64,000 nucleotides of DNA from Streptomyces sp. NBC_01210. Its GTDB lineage: Bacteria > Actinomycetota > Actinomycetes > Streptomycetales > Streptomycetaceae. How positions within the stretch are numbered: the stretch's first letter is position 1; every line of letters starts with the position of its first letter. Made by a program: the position numbers and the translations under genes. Below are positions 26,363 through 36,529 of this stretch, piece after piece. The stretch is from positions 5,580,001 to 5,644,000 of the forward strand of contig NZ_CP108549.1 in assembly GCF_036010325.1 (NCBI RefSeq). Reading direction: 5' to 3'. The notes beneath the pieces are model-generated. The model was not told the origin of the DNA. It did no database searches and was given only the letters and a program-made list of their open reading frames with translations.

Positions 26363-26644
26363 ATGCCGCGCAGTCTCAAGAAGGGGCCCTTCGTCGACGG
26401 ACACCTCATCAAGAAGGTGGATGTCCAGAACGAAGCAGGCACCAAGAACGTCATCAAGACCTGGTCCCGTCGCTCGATGATCGTCCCGGCCATGCTCGGC
26501 CACACGATCGCGGTGCACAACGGCAAGATCCACGTCCCGGTGTTCGTCACCGAGTCGATGGTCGGCCACAAGCTCGGCGAGTTCTCGCCGACTCGCACCT
26601 TCCGCGGCCACGTCAAGGACGACCGGAAGTCGAAGCGCCGCTAA
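26363..26644 (+). CDS. rpsS: 30S ribosomal protein S19
   Basis: 30S head protein contacting S13 and the A-site finger bridge; 93 aa beginning [12 protein letters not shown]. The block [20 protein letters not shown] is diagnostic. The gap to rplB is 12 bp. Confidence 0.97.
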   Translation: MPRSLKKGPFVDGHLIKKVDVQNEAGTKNVIKTWSRRSMIVPAMLGHTIAVHNGKIHVPVFVTESMVGHKLGEFSPTRTFRGHVKDDRKSKRR

Positions 26645-26684
26645 CGCGGGGTGACTGACTATGACTTACACCGAAGGGACAACC

Positions 26685-27032
26685 ATGGAAGCCAGGGCCC
26701 AGGCGCGGTACATCCGCGTCACGCCCATGAAGGCCCGCCGAGTGGTGGACCTCATCCGTGGCATGGATGCCACGGAGGCTCAGGCGGTCCTGCGTTTCGC
26801 CCCGCAGGCCGCGAGCGTGCCGGTTGGCAAGGTGCTTGACAGCGCCATTGCCAACGCTGCACACAACTACGACCACACCGACGCCTCTTCGCTGGTCATC
26901 AGCGAGGCGTACGTGGACGAGGGCCCGACCCTGAAGCGGTTCCGTCCGCGTGCTCAGGGCCGTGCCTACCGGATCCGTAAGCGGACCAGCCACATCACCG
27001 TGGTCGTCAGCAGCAAGGAAGGAACCCGGTAA
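26685..27032 (+). CDS. rplV: 50S ribosomal protein L22
   Basis: Tunnel-constriction protein; the beta-hairpin tip ([13 protein letters not shown]) is the macrolide-resistance region in other species and looks wild type. The ATG at 26685 ([16 protein letters not shown], 115 aa) follows AAGGGA; an in-frame ATG at 26661 would add eight residues (MTYTEGTT) and has a weaker site. The stop overlaps the rpsC ATG by one base. Confidence 0.95.
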   Translation: MEARAQARYIRVTPMKARRVVDLIRGMDATEAQAVLRFAPQAASVPVGKVLDSAIANAAHNYDHTDASSLVISEAYVDEGPTLKRFRPRAQGRAYRIRKRTSHITVVVSSKEGTR

Positions 27033-27880
27033 TGGGCCAGAAGGTTAACCCGCATGGGTTCCGGCTCGGCATCACCACGGACTTCAAGTCCCGCTGGTAC
27101 GCCGACAAGCTGTACAAGGACTACGTCAAGGAAGACGTCGCCATTCGTCGCATGATGACGAAGGGCATGGAGCGAGCCGGTATCTCGAAGGTTGAGATCG
27201 AGCGCACCCGCGACCGCGTCCGCGTTGACATCCACACCGCCCGCCCGGGCATCGTCATCGGTCGCCGTGGCGCCGAGGCCGACCGCATCCGTGGCGAGCT
27301 GGAGAAGCTGACCGGCAAGCAGGTTCAGCTGAACATCCTCGAGGTCAAGAACCCCGAGGTGGACGCTCAGCTGGTGGCCCAGGCCGTCGCCGAGCAGCTG
27401 TCCTCCCGCGTCTCCTTCCGTCGCGCCATGCGTAAGAGCATGCAGGGCACGATGAAGGCCGGCGCCAAGGGCATCAAGATCCAGTGCGGCGGCCGTCTCG
27501 GCGGCGCCGAGATGTCCCGCTCGGAGTTCTACCGCGAGGGCCGTGTGCCCCTGCACACGCTCCGTGCGAACGTCGACTACGGCTTCTTCGAGGCCAAGAC
27601 GACCTTCGGCCGTATCGGTGTGAAGGTCTGGATCTACAAGGGCGACGTCAAGAACATCGCCGAGGTCCGCGCCGAGAACGCTGCGGCCCGTGCGGGTAAC
27701 CGCCCGGCCCGTGGTGGCGCCGGCGACCGTCCGGCCGGTGGCCGTGGCGGTCGTGGTGGCGAGCGGGGCGGTCGCGGCCGCAAGCCGCAGCAGTCCGCGC
27801 CGGCAGCCGAGGCCCCCAAGGCCGAGGCTCCCGCCGCCGCCGCTGCTCCGGCTGCTGAGAGCACCGGAACGGAGGCCTGA
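27032..27880 (+). CDS. rpsC: 30S ribosomal protein S3
   Basis: mRNA-entry protein with helicase activity in the ribosome; 282 aa. The KH domain contains [16 protein letters not shown]. After about residue 215 comes a Gly/Arg then Ala/Pro-rich tail, an actinobacterial extension absent from E. coli S3 (233 aa). The ATG overlaps the rplV stop. Confidence 0.96.
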   Translation: MGQKVNPHGFRLGITTDFKSRWYADKLYKDYVKEDVAIRRMMTKGMERAGISKVEIERTRDRVRVDIHTARPGIVIGRRGAEADRIRGELEKLTGKQVQLNILEVKNPEVDAQLVAQAVAEQLSSRVSFRRAMRKSMQGTMKAGAKGIKIQCGGRLGGAEMSRSEFYREGRVPLHTLRANVDYGFFEAKTTFGRIGVKVWIYKGDVKNIAEVRAENAAARAGNRPARGGAGDRPAGGRGGRGGERGGRGRKPQQSAPAAEAPKAEAPAAAAAPAAESTGTEA

Positions 27881-27885
27881 CCGAA

Positions 27886-28305
27886 ATGCTGATCCCCCGT
27901 AGGGTCAAGCACCGCAAGCAGCACCACCCGAAGCGCAGCGGTATGTCCAAGGGTGGTACGCAGGTTGCGTTCGGCGAGTACGGCATTCAGGCCCTCACTC
28001 CGGCGTACGTGACCAACCGCCAGATCGAGGCGGCTCGTATCGCGATGACCCGCCACATCAAGCGTGGCGGCAAGGTCTGGATCAACATCTACCCGGACCG
28101 CCCGCTGACGAAGAAGCCTGCCGAGACCCGCATGGGTTCCGGTAAGGGTTCCCCGGAGTGGTGGATCGCGAACGTCAAGCCCGGTCGGGTGATGTTCGAG
28201 CTGTCCTACCCGAACGAGAAGATTGCGCGTGAGGCGCTTACCCGCGCTGCTCACAAGCTTCCGATGAAGTGCCGGATCGTTCGGCGCGAGGCAGGTGAGT
28301 CGTGA
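27886..28305 (+). CDS. rplP: 50S ribosomal protein L16
   Basis: Late-assembly protein beside the A site and the target region of orthosomycins; 139 aa beginning [17 protein letters not shown]. The block [25 protein letters not shown] is typical. Its stop overlaps the rpmC start (TGATG). Confidence 0.97.
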   Translation: MLIPRRVKHRKQHHPKRSGMSKGGTQVAFGEYGIQALTPAYVTNRQIEAARIAMTRHIKRGGKVWINIYPDRPLTKKPAETRMGSGKGSPEWWIANVKPGRVMFELSYPNEKIAREALTRAAHKLPMKCRIVRREAGES

Positions 28306-28529
28306 TGTCTACCGGTACCAAGGCGTCCGAGCTGCGTGAGCTGGGCAACGAGGAGCTTGTTGCCAAGCTCCGCGAGGCCAAGGAAGAGCTGTTCAACCTC
28401 CGCTTCCAGGCGGCGACCGGCCAGCTCGAGAACCACGGCCGGCTGAAGGCCGTCCGCAAGGACATCGCGCGGATCTACACCCTCATGCGTGAGCGCGAGC
28501 TGGGCATCGAGACGGTGGAGAGCGCCTGA
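28305..28529 (+). CDS. rpmC: 50S ribosomal protein L29
   Basis: Two-helix protein near the tunnel exit; 74 aa from ATG 28305. GTG 28302 is also in frame, but the ATG overlaps the rplP stop in the coupling arrangement seen in this operon. [19 protein letters not shown] helix ([19 protein letters not shown]) is diagnostic. Confidence 0.96.
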   Translation: MSTGTKASELRELGNEELVAKLREAKEELFNLRFQAATGQLENHGRLKAVRKDIARIYTLMRERELGIETVESA

Positions 28530-28813
28530 TGAGCGAGAGCAACGTGACAGAGAACAAGACCGCCCGCGGTTTCCGCAAGACCCGCGAGGGTCTGGTCGTC
28601 AGCGACAAGATGGACAAGACCGTCGTCGTCGCCGTCGAGGACCGCGTGAAGCACGCGCTGTACGGCAAGGTCATCCGCCGTACGAACAAGCTCAAGGCGC
28701 ACGACGAGCAGAACGCTGCCGGCGTCGGCGACCGCGTCCTCATCATGGAGACGCGTCCGCTGTCGGCGACCAAGCGCTGGCGCATCGTCGAGATCCTCGA
28801 GAAGGCCAAGTAA
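28529..28813 (+). CDS. rpsQ: 30S ribosomal protein S17
   Basis: OB-fold 16S rRNA-binding protein; 94 aa. [21 protein letters not shown] and the conserved [19 protein letters not shown] block identify it. The start overlaps the rpmC stop. Last gene of the S10 block before a structured spacer. Confidence 0.96.
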   Translation: MSESNVTENKTARGFRKTREGLVVSDKMDKTVVVAVEDRVKHALYGKVIRRTNKLKAHDEQNAAGVGDRVLIMETRPLSATKRWRIVEILEKAK

Positions 28814-28815
28814 TT

Positions 28816-28839
28816 ACTTGAAGGGGTAACCCTTCAAGT
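28816..28839 (+). promoter_or_regulatory. perfect hairpin after rpsQ
   Basis: ACTTGAAGGG and CCCTTCAAGT form a perfect 10-bp stem capped by GTAA, a GNRA tetraloop. It lies 3 nt past the rpsQ stop. Confidence 0.6.
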
Positions 28840-28854
28840 CAGTTCCGCCAGGCT

Positions 28855-28900
28855 CGGCGGGGGCTGCGCTGTGACATTCAGAAGCAGCCGGCCCCCGCCG
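28855..28900 (+). promoter_or_regulatory. second hairpin upstream of rplN
   Basis: CGGCGGGGGC (28855-28864) pairs perfectly with GCCCCCGCCG (28891-28900), with TGC/GCA inside. It ends 28 nt before the rplN GTG and could be a terminator, processing signal or repressor site. Confidence 0.55.
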
Positions 28901-28928
28901 GGAACCGGCAGACGATCAGGAGATAGAC

Positions 28929-29297
28929 GTGATCCAGCAGGAGTCGCGACTGCGTGTCGCCGACAACACTGGTGCCAAGGAAATCCTTTGCATCCGTGTT
29001 CTCGGTGGCTCCGGTCGCCGCTACGCGGGCATCGGTGACGTCATCGTCGCCACCGTCAAGGACGCGATCCCCGGTGGCAACGTGAAGAAGGGTGACGTCA
29101 TCAAGGCCGTCATCGTTCGCACCGTCAAGGAGCGTCGTCGTCAGGACGGCTCGTACATCCGCTTCGACGAGAACGCCGCCGTCATTCTGAAGAACGACGG
29201 CGACCCTCGCGGCACCCGTATCTTCGGCCCGGTGGGCCGTGAGCTGCGCGAGAAGAAGTTCATGAAGATCATCTCGCTCGCGCCGGAGGTGCTGTAA
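28929..29297 (+). CDS. rplN: 50S ribosomal protein L14
   Basis: Interface protein contacting 16S rRNA and the RsfS silencing factor; 122 aa, GTG start at 28929 after a good [22 protein letters not shown] and [19 protein letters not shown] are diagnostic. First gene of the spc block; the structured 115-bp gap before it is the only long break in this run. Confidence 0.97.
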   Translation: MIQQESRLRVADNTGAKEILCIRVLGGSGRRYAGIGDVIVATVKDAIPGGNVKKGDVIKAVIVRTVKERRRQDGSYIRFDENAAVILKNDGDPRGTRIFGPVGRELREKKFMKIISLAPEVL

Positions 29298-29299
29298 GC

Positions 29300-29623
29300 A
29301 TGAAGATCAAGAAGGGCGACCTGGTTCAGGTCATCACCGGTAAGGACAAGGGCAAGCAGGGCAAGGTCATCGTGGCCTACCCCACTGAGAACCGTGTCCT
29401 CGTCGAGGGTGTCAACCGGGTCAAGAAGCACACCAAGGCCGGTCAGACCGCTCGCGGTTCGCAGACCGGTGGCATTGTGACTACCGAGGCCCCGATTCAC
29501 GTGAGCAATGTTCAGCTCGTCGTGGAGAAGGACGGCAACAAGGTCGTCACGCGCGTCGGTTACCGCTTCGACGACGAGGGCAACAAGATCCGCGTTGCCA
29601 AGCGGACGGGTGAGGACATCTGA
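29300..29623 (+). CDS. rplX: 50S ribosomal protein L24
   Basis: KOW-domain assembly initiator; 107 aa. [23 protein letters not shown] is the KOW motif. The stop overlaps the rplE ATG by one base. Confidence 0.97.
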   Translation: MKIKKGDLVQVITGKDKGKQGKVIVAYPTENRVLVEGVNRVKKHTKAGQTARGSQTGGIVTTEAPIHVSNVQLVVEKDGNKVVTRVGYRFDDEGNKIRVAKRTGEDI

Positions 29624-30180
29624 TGGCTACCACCACCACTCCGCGTCTCAAGACGAAGTACCGCGAGGAGATCGCGGGCAAGCTGCGTGAGGAGTTCTCG
29701 TACGAGAACGTCATGCAGATTCCCGGCCTCATCAAGATCGTGGTCAACATGGGTGTGGGCGACGCCGCCCGCGACTCCAAGCTGATCGATGGCGCCATCC
29801 GCGACCTCACCACGATCACTGGCCAGAAGCCGGCCGTCACCAAGGCCCGGAAGTCCATCGCGCAGTTCAAGCTGCGTGAGGGTCAGCCGATCGGCTGCCA
29901 CGTCACCCTCCGTGGTGACCGCATGTGGGAGTTCCTGGACCGTACGCTGTCGCTCGCGCTGCCGCGTATCCGTGACTTCCGTGGTCTGTCGCCGAAGCAG
30001 TTCGACGGCCGTGGCAACTACACCTTCGGTCTCACGGAGCAGGTCATGTTCCACGAGATCGACCAGGACAAGATCGACCGGGTCCGGGGCATGGACATCA
30101 CCGTGGTCACCACGGCGACCAACGACGACGAGGGCCGGGCCCTGCTTCGTCACCTCGGCTTCCCGTTCAAGGAGAACTGA
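29623..30180 (+). CDS. rplE: 50S ribosomal protein L5
   Basis: 5S rRNA-binding protein of the central protuberance; 185 aa. [15 protein letters not shown] and [20 protein letters not shown] are diagnostic. Coupled to rplX (TGATG), and 2 bp ahead of rpsN. Confidence 0.97.
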   Translation: MATTTTPRLKTKYREEIAGKLREEFSYENVMQIPGLIKIVVNMGVGDAARDSKLIDGAIRDLTTITGQKPAVTKARKSIAQFKLREGQPIGCHVTLRGDRMWEFLDRTLSLALPRIRDFRGLSPKQFDGRGNYTFGLTEQVMFHEIDQDKIDRVRGMDITVVTTATNDDEGRALLRHLGFPFKEN

Positions 30181-30182
30181 CC

Positions 30183-30368
30183 GTGGCGAAGAAGGCTCTG
30201 ATCGCTAAGGCCGCCCGCAAGCCGAAGTTCGGTGTGCGCGCGTACACCCGCTGCCAGCGCTGCGGCCGGCCGCACTCCGTCTACCGCAAGTTCGGCCTGT
30301 GCCGCGTGTGCCTTCGTGAGATGGCTCACCGTGGCGAGCTGCCGGGCGTGACCAAGAGCTCCTGGTAA
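30183..30368 (+). CDS. rpsN: 30S ribosomal protein S14, zinc-binding type (uS14 type Z)
   Basis: Short 61-aa form with a four-cysteine zinc site: Cys24, Cys27, Cys40, Cys43 (RCQRCGRP and [10 protein letters not shown]). GTG start at 30183. Streptomycetes also carry a zinc-free S14 elsewhere under Zur control; only the zinc form is present here. A perfect hairpin begins within its stop region. Confidence 0.97.
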   Translation: MAKKALIAKAARKPKFGVRAYTRCQRCGRPHSVYRKFGLCRVCLREMAHRGELPGVTKSSW

Positions 30369-30388
30369 TTCCCTACTTGGGAATTACC
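30364..30388 (+). promoter_or_regulatory. perfect hairpin overlapping the rpsN stop
   Basis: GGTAATTCCC and GGGAATTACC form a perfect 10-bp stem around TACTT, and the rpsN TAA lies inside the first arm. It separates rpsN from rpsH by a 210-bp gap, which also holds a -10-like TAGGCT at 30439-30444. Confidence 0.55.
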
Positions 30389-30578
30389 GGAGGCTCTCGG
30401 TAAGTATCTGGTCGGCGGGAGCCCTCCCTCACATGCCGTAGGCTTGTGGGGTTGGGCGCCTGCCGCCCTGACCGACTTACTACGCCGTAGGTCCCCGCAC
30501 CGCACCCGTCCCGCCTATGAGTGGGGAGAGGGATGGCGCATACAGGAAACCCCGGCGAGAGAGGCCGAAGGCCAATTC

Positions 30579-30977
30579 ATGACCATGACTGATCCCATCG
30601 CAGACATGCTCACGCGTCTGCGTAACGCGAACTCGGCGTACCACGACTCCGTCGTGATGCCGCACAGCAAGATCAAGTCGCACATCGCGGAGATCCTCCA
30701 GCAGGAGGGCTTCATCACCGGCTGGAAGGTCGAGGACGCCGAGGTCGGCAAGAACCTCGTCCTGGAGCTGAAGTTCGGCCCGAACCGCGAGCGTTCGATC
30801 GCCGGCATCAAGCGCATCTCCAAGCCGGGTCTGCGCGTGTACGCGAAGTCCACCAATCTGCCGAAGGTCCTTGGCGGCCTGGGCGTGGCGATCATCTCCA
30901 CGTCCCACGGTCTTCTGACCGGTCAGCAGGCAGGCAAGAAGGGCGTAGGTGGGGAAGTCCTCGCCTACGTCTGGTAG
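30579..30977 (+). CDS. rpsH: 30S ribosomal protein S8
   Basis: 16S rRNA-binding protein that in E. coli represses the spc operon. The open frame extends upstream, but the ATG at 30579 ([18 protein letters not shown]) gives 132 aa, the Streptomyces length. [11 protein letters not shown] and the C-terminal [11 protein letters not shown] are diagnostic. Confidence 0.96.
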   Translation: MTMTDPIADMLTRLRNANSAYHDSVVMPHSKIKSHIAEILQQEGFITGWKVEDAEVGKNLVLELKFGPNRERSIAGIKRISKPGLRVYAKSTNLPKVLGGLGVAIISTSHGLLTGQQAGKKGVGGEVLAYVW

Positions 30978-30998
30978 TAGGGAACGGAGGAAAAGCTA

Positions 30999-31538
30999 AT
31001 GTCGCGAATCGGCAAGCTCCCCATCCAGGTTCCCGCCGGTGTGGACGTCACCATCGATGGCCGTACGGTCGCCGTGAAGGGCCCCAAGGGTTCCCTCTCC
31101 CACACCGTTGCCGCGCCGATCGAGATCGTTAAGGGCGAGGAGGGCGTTCTCAACGTCACCCGTCCGAACGACGAGCGTCAGAACAAGGCCCTGCACGGCC
31201 TGTCCCGCACGCTGGTGGCGAACATGATCACCGGCGTGACCCAGGGATACGTCAAGGCGCTCGAGATCAGCGGTGTCGGTTACCGCGTCGCCGCGAAGGG
31301 CTCCAACCTGGAGTTCCAGCTCGGTTACAGCCACTCGATCCTGGTGGAGGCGCCCGAGGGCATCTCCTTCAAGGTCGAGTCGCCGACCAAGTTCTCGGTC
31401 GAGGGCATCGACAAGCAGAAGGTCGGCGAGGTCGCCGCGAACATCCGCAAGCTGCGGAAGCCCGACCCGTACAAGGCCAAGGGCGTCAAGTACGCGGGCG
31501 AGGTCATCCGCCGCAAGGTCGGAAAGGCGGGTAAGTAA
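30999..31538 (+). CDS. rplF: 50S ribosomal protein L6
   Basis: Sits near the sarcin-ricin loop; 179 aa. Two tandem alpha/beta domains; the signature [19 protein letters not shown] is at the C-terminus. GGAGG (30986-30990) precedes the ATG. Confidence 0.97.
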   Translation: MSRIGKLPIQVPAGVDVTIDGRTVAVKGPKGSLSHTVAAPIEIVKGEEGVLNVTRPNDERQNKALHGLSRTLVANMITGVTQGYVKALEISGVGYRVAAKGSNLEFQLGYSHSILVEAPEGISFKVESPTKFSVEGIDKQKVGEVAANIRKLRKPDPYKAKGVKYAGEVIRRKVGKAGK

Positions 31539-31541
31539 GCC

Positions 31542-31925
31542 ATGGCATACGGTGTGAAGATTGCCAAGGGCGACGCGTACAAGCGCGCTGCCATCAAGCG
31601 CCGCCACATCCGCGTCCGCAAGCACGTCTCCGGTACGCCGGAGCGTCCGCGCCTGGTCGTGACGCGCTCCAACCGCAACATCGTTGCGCAGGTCATCGAC
31701 GACATCGCGGGCCACACGCTCGCGTCGGCGTCGACCCTGGACACCTCGATCCGTGGTGGCGAGGGCGACAAGAGTGCCCAGGCCCAGCAGGTCGGCGCGC
31801 TCGTCGCCGAGCGTGCGAAGGCTGCCGGTGTCGAGGCTGTCGTGTTCGACCGTGGTGGCAACAGGTACGCCGGGCGCATTGCCGCTCTGGCTGACGCCGC
31901 CCGCGAAGCCGGGCTGAAGTTCTAG
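31542..31925 (+). CDS. rplR: 50S ribosomal protein L18
   Basis: 5S rRNA-binding protein; 127 aa. [19 protein letters not shown], the [27 protein letters not shown]-terminal signature and a basic N-terminus are seen. Spaced 3 bp from rplF. Confidence 0.97.
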   Translation: MAYGVKIAKGDAYKRAAIKRRHIRVRKHVSGTPERPRLVVTRSNRNIVAQVIDDIAGHTLASASTLDTSIRGGEGDKSAQAQQVGALVAERAKAAGVEAVVFDRGGNRYAGRIAALADAAREAGLKF

Positions 31926-31971
31926 GCCCCGGTTCCGGGACTAACGGACGTAACAGAGAGAGGTAAATCCA

Positions 31972-32574
31972 ATGGCTGGACCCCAGCGCCGCGGAAGCGG
32001 TGCCGGTGGCGGCGAGCGGCGGGACCGGAAGGGTCGCGACGGTGGCGCTGCCGCCGAGAAGACCGCTTATGTTGAGCGCGTTGTCGCGATCAACCGCGTT
32101 GCCAAGGTTGTCAAGGGTGGTCGACGCTTCAGCTTCACCGCGCTGGTCGTGGTGGGCGACGGTGACGGCACCGTAGGTGTCGGATACGGCAAGGCCAAGG
32201 AAGTTCCCGCGGCCATCGCCAAGGGCGTTGAAGAGGCCAAGAAGAACTTCTTCAAGGTTCCGCGTATCCAGGGCACCATCCCGCACCCGATCACGGGCGA
32301 GAAGGCCGCGGGCGTCGTCCTGCTCAAGCCTGCTTCCCCCGGTACCGGCGTTATCGCCGGTGGCCCGGTGCGTGCGGTGCTCGAGTGCGCCGGCGTCCAC
32401 GACATCCTGTCGAAGTCGCTCGGCTCGTCCAACGCGATCAACATCGTGCACGCGACCGTGGCGGCCCTCAAGGGCCTTCAGCGTCCCGAGGAGATTGCGG
32501 CTCGCCGTGGTCTGCCCCTCGAGGACGTCGCCCCCGCGGCTCTGCTTCGTGCACGTGCGGGAGCGGGTGCGTAA
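31972..32574 (+). CDS. rpsE: 30S ribosomal protein S5
   Basis: Fidelity protein near the mRNA entrance; spectinomycin-resistance changes in other bacteria map to its N-terminal loop. The product is 200 aa with a Gly/Arg/Asp-rich N-terminal extension, the double-stranded-RNA-binding motif ([20 protein letters not shown]) and a C-terminal S5 fold. Its TAA overlaps the rpmD ATG by one base. Confidence 0.97.
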   Translation: MAGPQRRGSGAGGGERRDRKGRDGGAAAEKTAYVERVVAINRVAKVVKGGRRFSFTALVVVGDGDGTVGVGYGKAKEVPAAIAKGVEEAKKNFFKVPRIQGTIPHPITGEKAAGVVLLKPASPGTGVIAGGPVRAVLECAGVHDILSKSLGSSNAINIVHATVAALKGLQRPEEIAARRGLPLEDVAPAALLRARAGAGA

Positions 32575-32756
32575 TGGCTCGCCTCAAGATCACGCAGACG
32601 AAGTCGTACATCGGCAGCAAGCAGAACCACCGCGACACCCTGCGCTCGCTCGGGCTCAAGCGCCTGCACGACGTGGTTGTCAAGGATGACCGTCCCGAGT
32701 TCCGCGGCATGGTGCAGACCGTCCGCCACCTCGTCACGGTTGAGGAGGTCGACTGA
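32574..32756 (+). CDS. rpmD: 50S ribosomal protein L30
   Basis: Small ferredoxin-fold protein, 60 aa from ATG 32574: [21 protein letters not shown] and [14 protein letters not shown]. Coupled to rpsE by a TAATG overlap, 1 bp before rplO. Confidence 0.96.
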   Translation: MARLKITQTKSYIGSKQNHRDTLRSLGLKRLHDVVVKDDRPEFRGMVQTVRHLVTVEEVD

Positions 32757-32757
32757 C

Positions 32758-33213
32758 ATGGCGGAGCAGAACCCGCTGAAGGTCCACAACCTCCGTCCTG
32801 CCCCGGGCGCCAAGACCGCCAAGACCCGTGTGGGTCGTGGTGAGGCGTCCAAGGGTAAGACCGCAGGTCGTGGTACCAAGGGCACCAAGGCCCGTTACCA
32901 GGTTCCGGAGCGCTTCGAGGGTGGGCAGATGCCCCTCCACATGCGTCTCCCGAAGCTCAAGGGCTTCAAGAACCCGTTCCGCACCGAGTACCAGGTTGTG
33001 AACCTGGACAAGCTCGGCGCTCTCTACCCCGAGGGTGGAGAGGTCACGGTGGCCGATCTGGTCGCCAAGGGCGCGGTGCGCAAGAACAGCCTCGTCAAGG
33101 TCCTGGGCCAGGGCGAGATCTCCGTGGCGCTGCAGGTGACGGTTGACGCCGTCTCCGGCTCCGCCAAGGAGAAGATTGCCGCTGCCGGCGGCACCGTCAC
33201 CGAGCTCGTCTGA
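32758..33213 (+). CDS. rplO: 50S ribosomal protein L15
   Basis: Late-assembly protein with a Gly/Lys-rich extended N-terminus ([21 protein letters not shown]) and a globular C-terminal domain; 151 aa from ATG 32758. A terminator-like hairpin separates it from secY. Confidence 0.96.
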   Translation: MAEQNPLKVHNLRPAPGAKTAKTRVGRGEASKGKTAGRGTKGTKARYQVPERFEGGQMPLHMRLPKLKGFKNPFRTEYQVVNLDKLGALYPEGGEVTVADLVAKGAVRKNSLVKVLGQGEISVALQVTVDAVSGSAKEKIAAAGGTVTELV

Positions 33214-33244
33214 GACGAGTTCAGTGGCTGAAAGCTGAAAACCG

Positions 33245-33278
33245 ACCGGGGATGCCTCCCAAAAGGGGCATCCCCGGT
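33245..33278 (+). terminator. terminator between rplO and secY
   Basis: ACCGGGGATGCC and GGCATCCCCGGT form a perfect 12-bp stem with an A-rich loop (TCCCAAAAGG), extended outward by GACC/GGTC. It implies that secY has its own promoter as well. Confidence 0.75.
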
Positions 33279-33463
33279 TGGTCGTTCCTAGGGGGGCACT
33301 GTCGCCGGTAAGGTGGCGTGCACTGTTGCTGTAAACAAAGGGGGTTCTGCCCCCGAGCCGCTCGGTCTGTCCGATTAAGATCGTGCGGGTTTGCTGATAC
33401 GTATCCGTCGATCCTCAATACCGTCACCTCTGACGCAGTAGCGCGGGGGTCGCAGGAGGCACC
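33279..33463 (+). promoter_or_regulatory. secY upstream region
   Basis: Contains a small hairpin GGGGG-TTCTG-CCCCC (33340-33354) and two -10-like hexamers, TAAGGT (33309-33314) and TAAGAT (33376-33381), neither with a clear -35. GGAGG at 33455-33459 is the secY ribosome site. Confidence 0.35.
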
Positions 33464-34783
33464 GTGCTCACCGCGTTCGCCCGGGCGTTCAAGACGCCCG
33501 ACCTGCGCAAGAAGCTGCTCTTCACACTCGCCATCATCGTGCTGTACCGGCTCGGGTCACATATCCCGGTCCCGGGCGTGAATTACCAGAACGTACAGAT
33601 CTGTGTGGAAGCGGCCCAGAAGGGCAACAACAGCCTGTTCGGCCTGGTGAACATGTTCAGTGGCGGGGCGCTGCTGCAGATCACCATCTTCGCGCTCGGC
33701 ATCATGCCGTACATTACGGCGAGCATCATTCTGCAACTGCTGACCGTGGTCATCCCGCGGCTGGAGGCCCTCAAGAAGGAGGGTTCGGCCGGCACGGCGA
33801 AGATCACGCAGTACACGCGTTACCTCACGGTGGCGCTCGCCGTACTGCAGGGCACGGGCCTGGTGGCCACCGCCCGCAGTGGTGCACTCTTCAGCGGCTG
33901 CCAGGTGGCCGACCAGATCGTTCCCAACCGCTCGATCTTCACCACCATCGTCATGGTGGTGACCATGACCGCGGGCACCGCGGCCGTCATGTGGCTCGGT
34001 GAGCTCATCACCGACCGCGGCATCGGCAACGGAATGTCGATCCTGATGTTCATCTCGATCGCCGCCGGCTTCCCGGGCGCCCTGTGGGCCATCAAGCAGA
34101 CCGGCAAGCTCGCCAAGGGCTGGATCGAGTTCGGCACGGTCATCCTGATCGGCTTCGTGATGGTCGCCCTGGTCGTCTTCGTCGAGCAGGCTCAGCGCCG
34201 TATCCCCGTGCAGTACGCGAAGCGCATGATCGGGCGGCGGTCGTACGGCGGTACGTCCACATACATCCCGCTCAAGGTCAACCAGGCGGGTGTGATTCCC
34301 GTCATCTTCGCGTCGTCGCTGCTCTACATCCCGGCGTTGGTCGCCCAGTTCTCCAACTCCCAAGCGGGCTGGAAGACCTGGATCCAAACGCACTTCGTCA
34401 AGGGTGACCACCCGTACTACATCGCCACGTACTTCCTGTTGATCGTGTTCTTCGCCTTCTTCTATGTGGCGATTTCGTTCAACCCCGAGGAAGTCGCTGA
34501 CAACATGAAGAAGTATGGTGGCTTCATCCCGGGCATCCGGGCTGGTCGTCCTACTGCCGAGTATCTGAGCTACGTGCTCAACCGGATCACTTGGCCGGGC
34601 TCGCTGTACCTGGGTCTGATTGCTCTTGTCCCGACGATGGCGTTGGCAGGCTTCGGAGGCGCGAACCAGAACTTCCCGTTCGGCGGGACGAGCATCCTGA
34701 TCATCGTGGGTGTGGGTCTGGAGACCGTGAAGCAGATCGAGAGCCAGCTCCAGCAGCGTAATTACGAAGGGTTCCTCCGCTGA
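33464..34783 (+). CDS. secY: preprotein translocase channel SecY
   Basis: Central ten-helix channel of the Sec translocon in the cytoplasmic membrane; 439 aa, GTG start. Hydrophobic segments alternate along the whole length; [32 protein letters not shown] and the cytosolic loop [13 protein letters not shown] are diagnostic. Its stop overlaps the adk ATG (TGATG), coupling the two. Confidence 0.97.
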   Translation: MLTAFARAFKTPDLRKKLLFTLAIIVLYRLGSHIPVPGVNYQNVQICVEAAQKGNNSLFGLVNMFSGGALLQITIFALGIMPYITASIILQLLTVVIPRLEALKKEGSAGTAKITQYTRYLTVALAVLQGTGLVATARSGALFSGCQVADQIVPNRSIFTTIVMVVTMTAGTAAVMWLGELITDRGIGNGMSILMFISIAAGFPGALWAIKQTGKLAKGWIEFGTVILIGFVMVALVVFVEQAQRRIPVQYAKRMIGRRSYGGTSTYIPLKVNQAGVIPVIFASSLLYIPALVAQFSNSQAGWKTWIQTHFVKGDHPYYIATYFLLIVFFAFFYVAISFNPEEVADNMKKYGGFIPGIRAGRPTAEYLSYVLNRITWPGSLYLGLIALVPTMALAGFGGANQNFPFGGTSILIIVGVGLETVKQIESQLQQRNYEGFLR

Positions 34784-35448
34784 TGCGAATCGTCCTCGTC
34801 GGACCGCCCGGTGCCGGCAAGGGAACGCAGGCTGCGTTCCTTGCCAAGAACCTGTCGATCCCGCACATCTCCACGGGCGACCTCTTCCGCGCCAACATCA
34901 GTCAGGGCACGGAGCTCGGGAAGCAGGCCAAGGCGTACATGGACGCCGGCAAGCTGGTACCCGACGAGGTCACCATCGGGATGGCCAAGGACCGTCTGCA
35001 GCAGCCGGACGCCGAGAACGGCTTCCTGCTCGACGGCTTCCCGCGCAATGTCGGGCAGGCCGAGGCGCTCGACGACTTCCTCAAGAGCGCGGGCCTGAAG
35101 CTGGACGCCGTTCTCGACCTGGAGGTCCCCGAGGACGAGGTCGTGAAGCGGATCGCCGGTCGTCGTGTCTGCCGCAACAACAGCGCGCACGTCTACCACG
35201 TGTCGTACTCCCCGCCGAAGGTCGAGGGTGTCTGCGACGAGTGCGGCGGCGAGCTGTACCAGCGTGACGACGACTCCGAGGAGACCGTGCGCACGCGGCT
35301 CGAGGTCTACCACACGCAGACCGAGCCGATCATCGACTACTACAGGGCCCAGGGCCTGGTGGTCACCATCTCCGCGCTCGGCAAGGTCACCGATGTGACG
35401 GCCCTGGCGATGGAAGCACTGCAGGTGGACCGGGCCGCGCAGGCCTGA
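34783..35448 (+). CDS. adk: adenylate kinase
   Basis: Interconverts ATP + AMP and 2 ADP; 221 aa. The P-loop [10 protein letters not shown] is at residues 7-16; AMP site STGDLFR and LDGFPRN follow. It is the long form with a LID insertion, but the LID zinc site is incomplete: Cys130, Cys151 and Cys154 are present while the second position is Asn133. Part of the conserved secY-adk-map-infA series. Confidence 0.96.
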   Translation: MRIVLVGPPGAGKGTQAAFLAKNLSIPHISTGDLFRANISQGTELGKQAKAYMDAGKLVPDEVTIGMAKDRLQQPDAENGFLLDGFPRNVGQAEALDDFLKSAGLKLDAVLDLEVPEDEVVKRIAGRRVCRNNSAHVYHVSYSPPKVEGVCDECGGELYQRDDDSEETVRTRLEVYHTQTEPIIDYYRAQGLVVTISALGKVTDVTALAMEALQVDRAAQA

Positions 35449-35462
35449 GCAGTCCCCACAAG

Positions 35463-35497
35463 TACGGCCGCGGTGTCCTCAGGGCGCCGCGGCCGTA
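35463..35497 (+). terminator. hairpin between adk and map
   Basis: TACGGCCGCGG and CCGCGGCCGTA form a perfect 11-bp stem with a 13-nt loop, followed by TTGTTG. Confidence 0.65.
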
Positions 35498-35546
35498 TTG
35501 TTGAATAGCCCTTTTACCGAGTCGACCCAGAAAGGCGCCTGCCGCA

Positions 35547-36389
35547 ATGGTGCAGATCAAGACCCCCGAGCAGATCGCGAAGATGCGTGAGGCGGGGCTG
35601 GTCGTCGCCGCCATCCACGCGGCCACCCGTGAGGCAGCGGTGCCGGGCGCCACCACCAAGGATCTGGACGAGGTCGCCCGCAAGGTGATCGCCGACCATG
35701 GTGCGAAGTCCAACTTTCTGGGGTACGGCGGGTTCCCCGCGACGATCTGCACCTCGGTCAACGAGGTTGTCGTCCACGGCATCCCGGACGAGAAGACCGT
35801 CCTCAAGGACGGCGACATCATCTCCATCGACGCCGGCGCGATCATCGACGGCTGGCACGGTGACGCCGCGTACACCGCGTTCGTCGGCACCGGTCATGCG
35901 CCGGAGCTGATCGAGCTCTCCCGGGTCACCGAGGAGTCGATGTGGGCCGGTATCGCCGCGATGAAGAACGGCAACCGGCTGATCGACGTCTCCCGCGCCA
36001 TCGAGACGTACATCCGCCGTCAGCCGCGTCCCGCGACCGGCAAGTACGGGATCATCGAGGAGTACGGCGGCCACGGCATCGGCACCGAGATGCACATGGA
36101 TCCGCATCTGCTGAACTACGTCTCGAAGAAGCGCGGCCGCGGCCCGAAGCTGGTCCCCGGCTTCTGCCTGGCGATCGAGCCGATGGTCTCGCTCGGCACC
36201 CCGCACACCGAGGTCCTGCAGGACGACTGGACCGTCATCACGACGGACGGCACATGGTCCTCGCACTGGGAGCACTCGATCGCGCTGACCGAGGAGGGCC
36301 CGCTGGTGCTGACGGCGCCGGACTGCGGCCGGGCGAAGCTGGCGGAGCTGGGAATCACGGCCGCTCCCGACCCTCTTGCCTCGGCTTAA
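35547..36389 (+). CDS. map: methionine aminopeptidase, type I
   Basis: Removes the initiator methionine. The five metal ligands are all present: Asp95, Asp106, His176, Glu211 and Glu242, with the conserved His79 (VVHGIP). The 280-aa product has a short N-terminus without the SH3-like zinc extension seen in some actinobacterial paralogues. It begins 98 bp after adk, beyond a hairpin. Confidence 0.96.
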   Translation: MVQIKTPEQIAKMREAGLVVAAIHAATREAAVPGATTKDLDEVARKVIADHGAKSNFLGYGGFPATICTSVNEVVVHGIPDEKTVLKDGDIISIDAGAIIDGWHGDAAYTAFVGTGHAPELIELSRVTEESMWAGIAAMKNGNRLIDVSRAIETYIRRQPRPATGKYGIIEEYGGHGIGTEMHMDPHLLNYVSKKRGRGPKLVPGFCLAIEPMVSLGTPHTEVLQDDWTVITTDGTWSSHWEHSIALTEEGPLVLTAPDCGRAKLAELGITAAPDPLASA

Positions 36390-36443
36390 GGATCTCCGTG
36401 GGTGGGCAAACTTGCCGGATTCGTCTTTTCGAGTGGCCTGTCG

Positions 36444-36449
36444 TAGACT
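36444..36449 (+). promoter_or_regulatory. possible infA -10 element
   Basis: TAGACT, a good streptomycete -10, lies 81 nt before infA in a 140-bp spacer. No convincing -35 is seen. Confidence 0.3.
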
Positions 36450-36529
36450 GATGCGTCGGCTCTCGTGTATCCGTGTGTCTGCATACGGTAGCGCGAGTCG
36501 ATCAAGGTAGCCGATTCGAAAGGCGAAGC

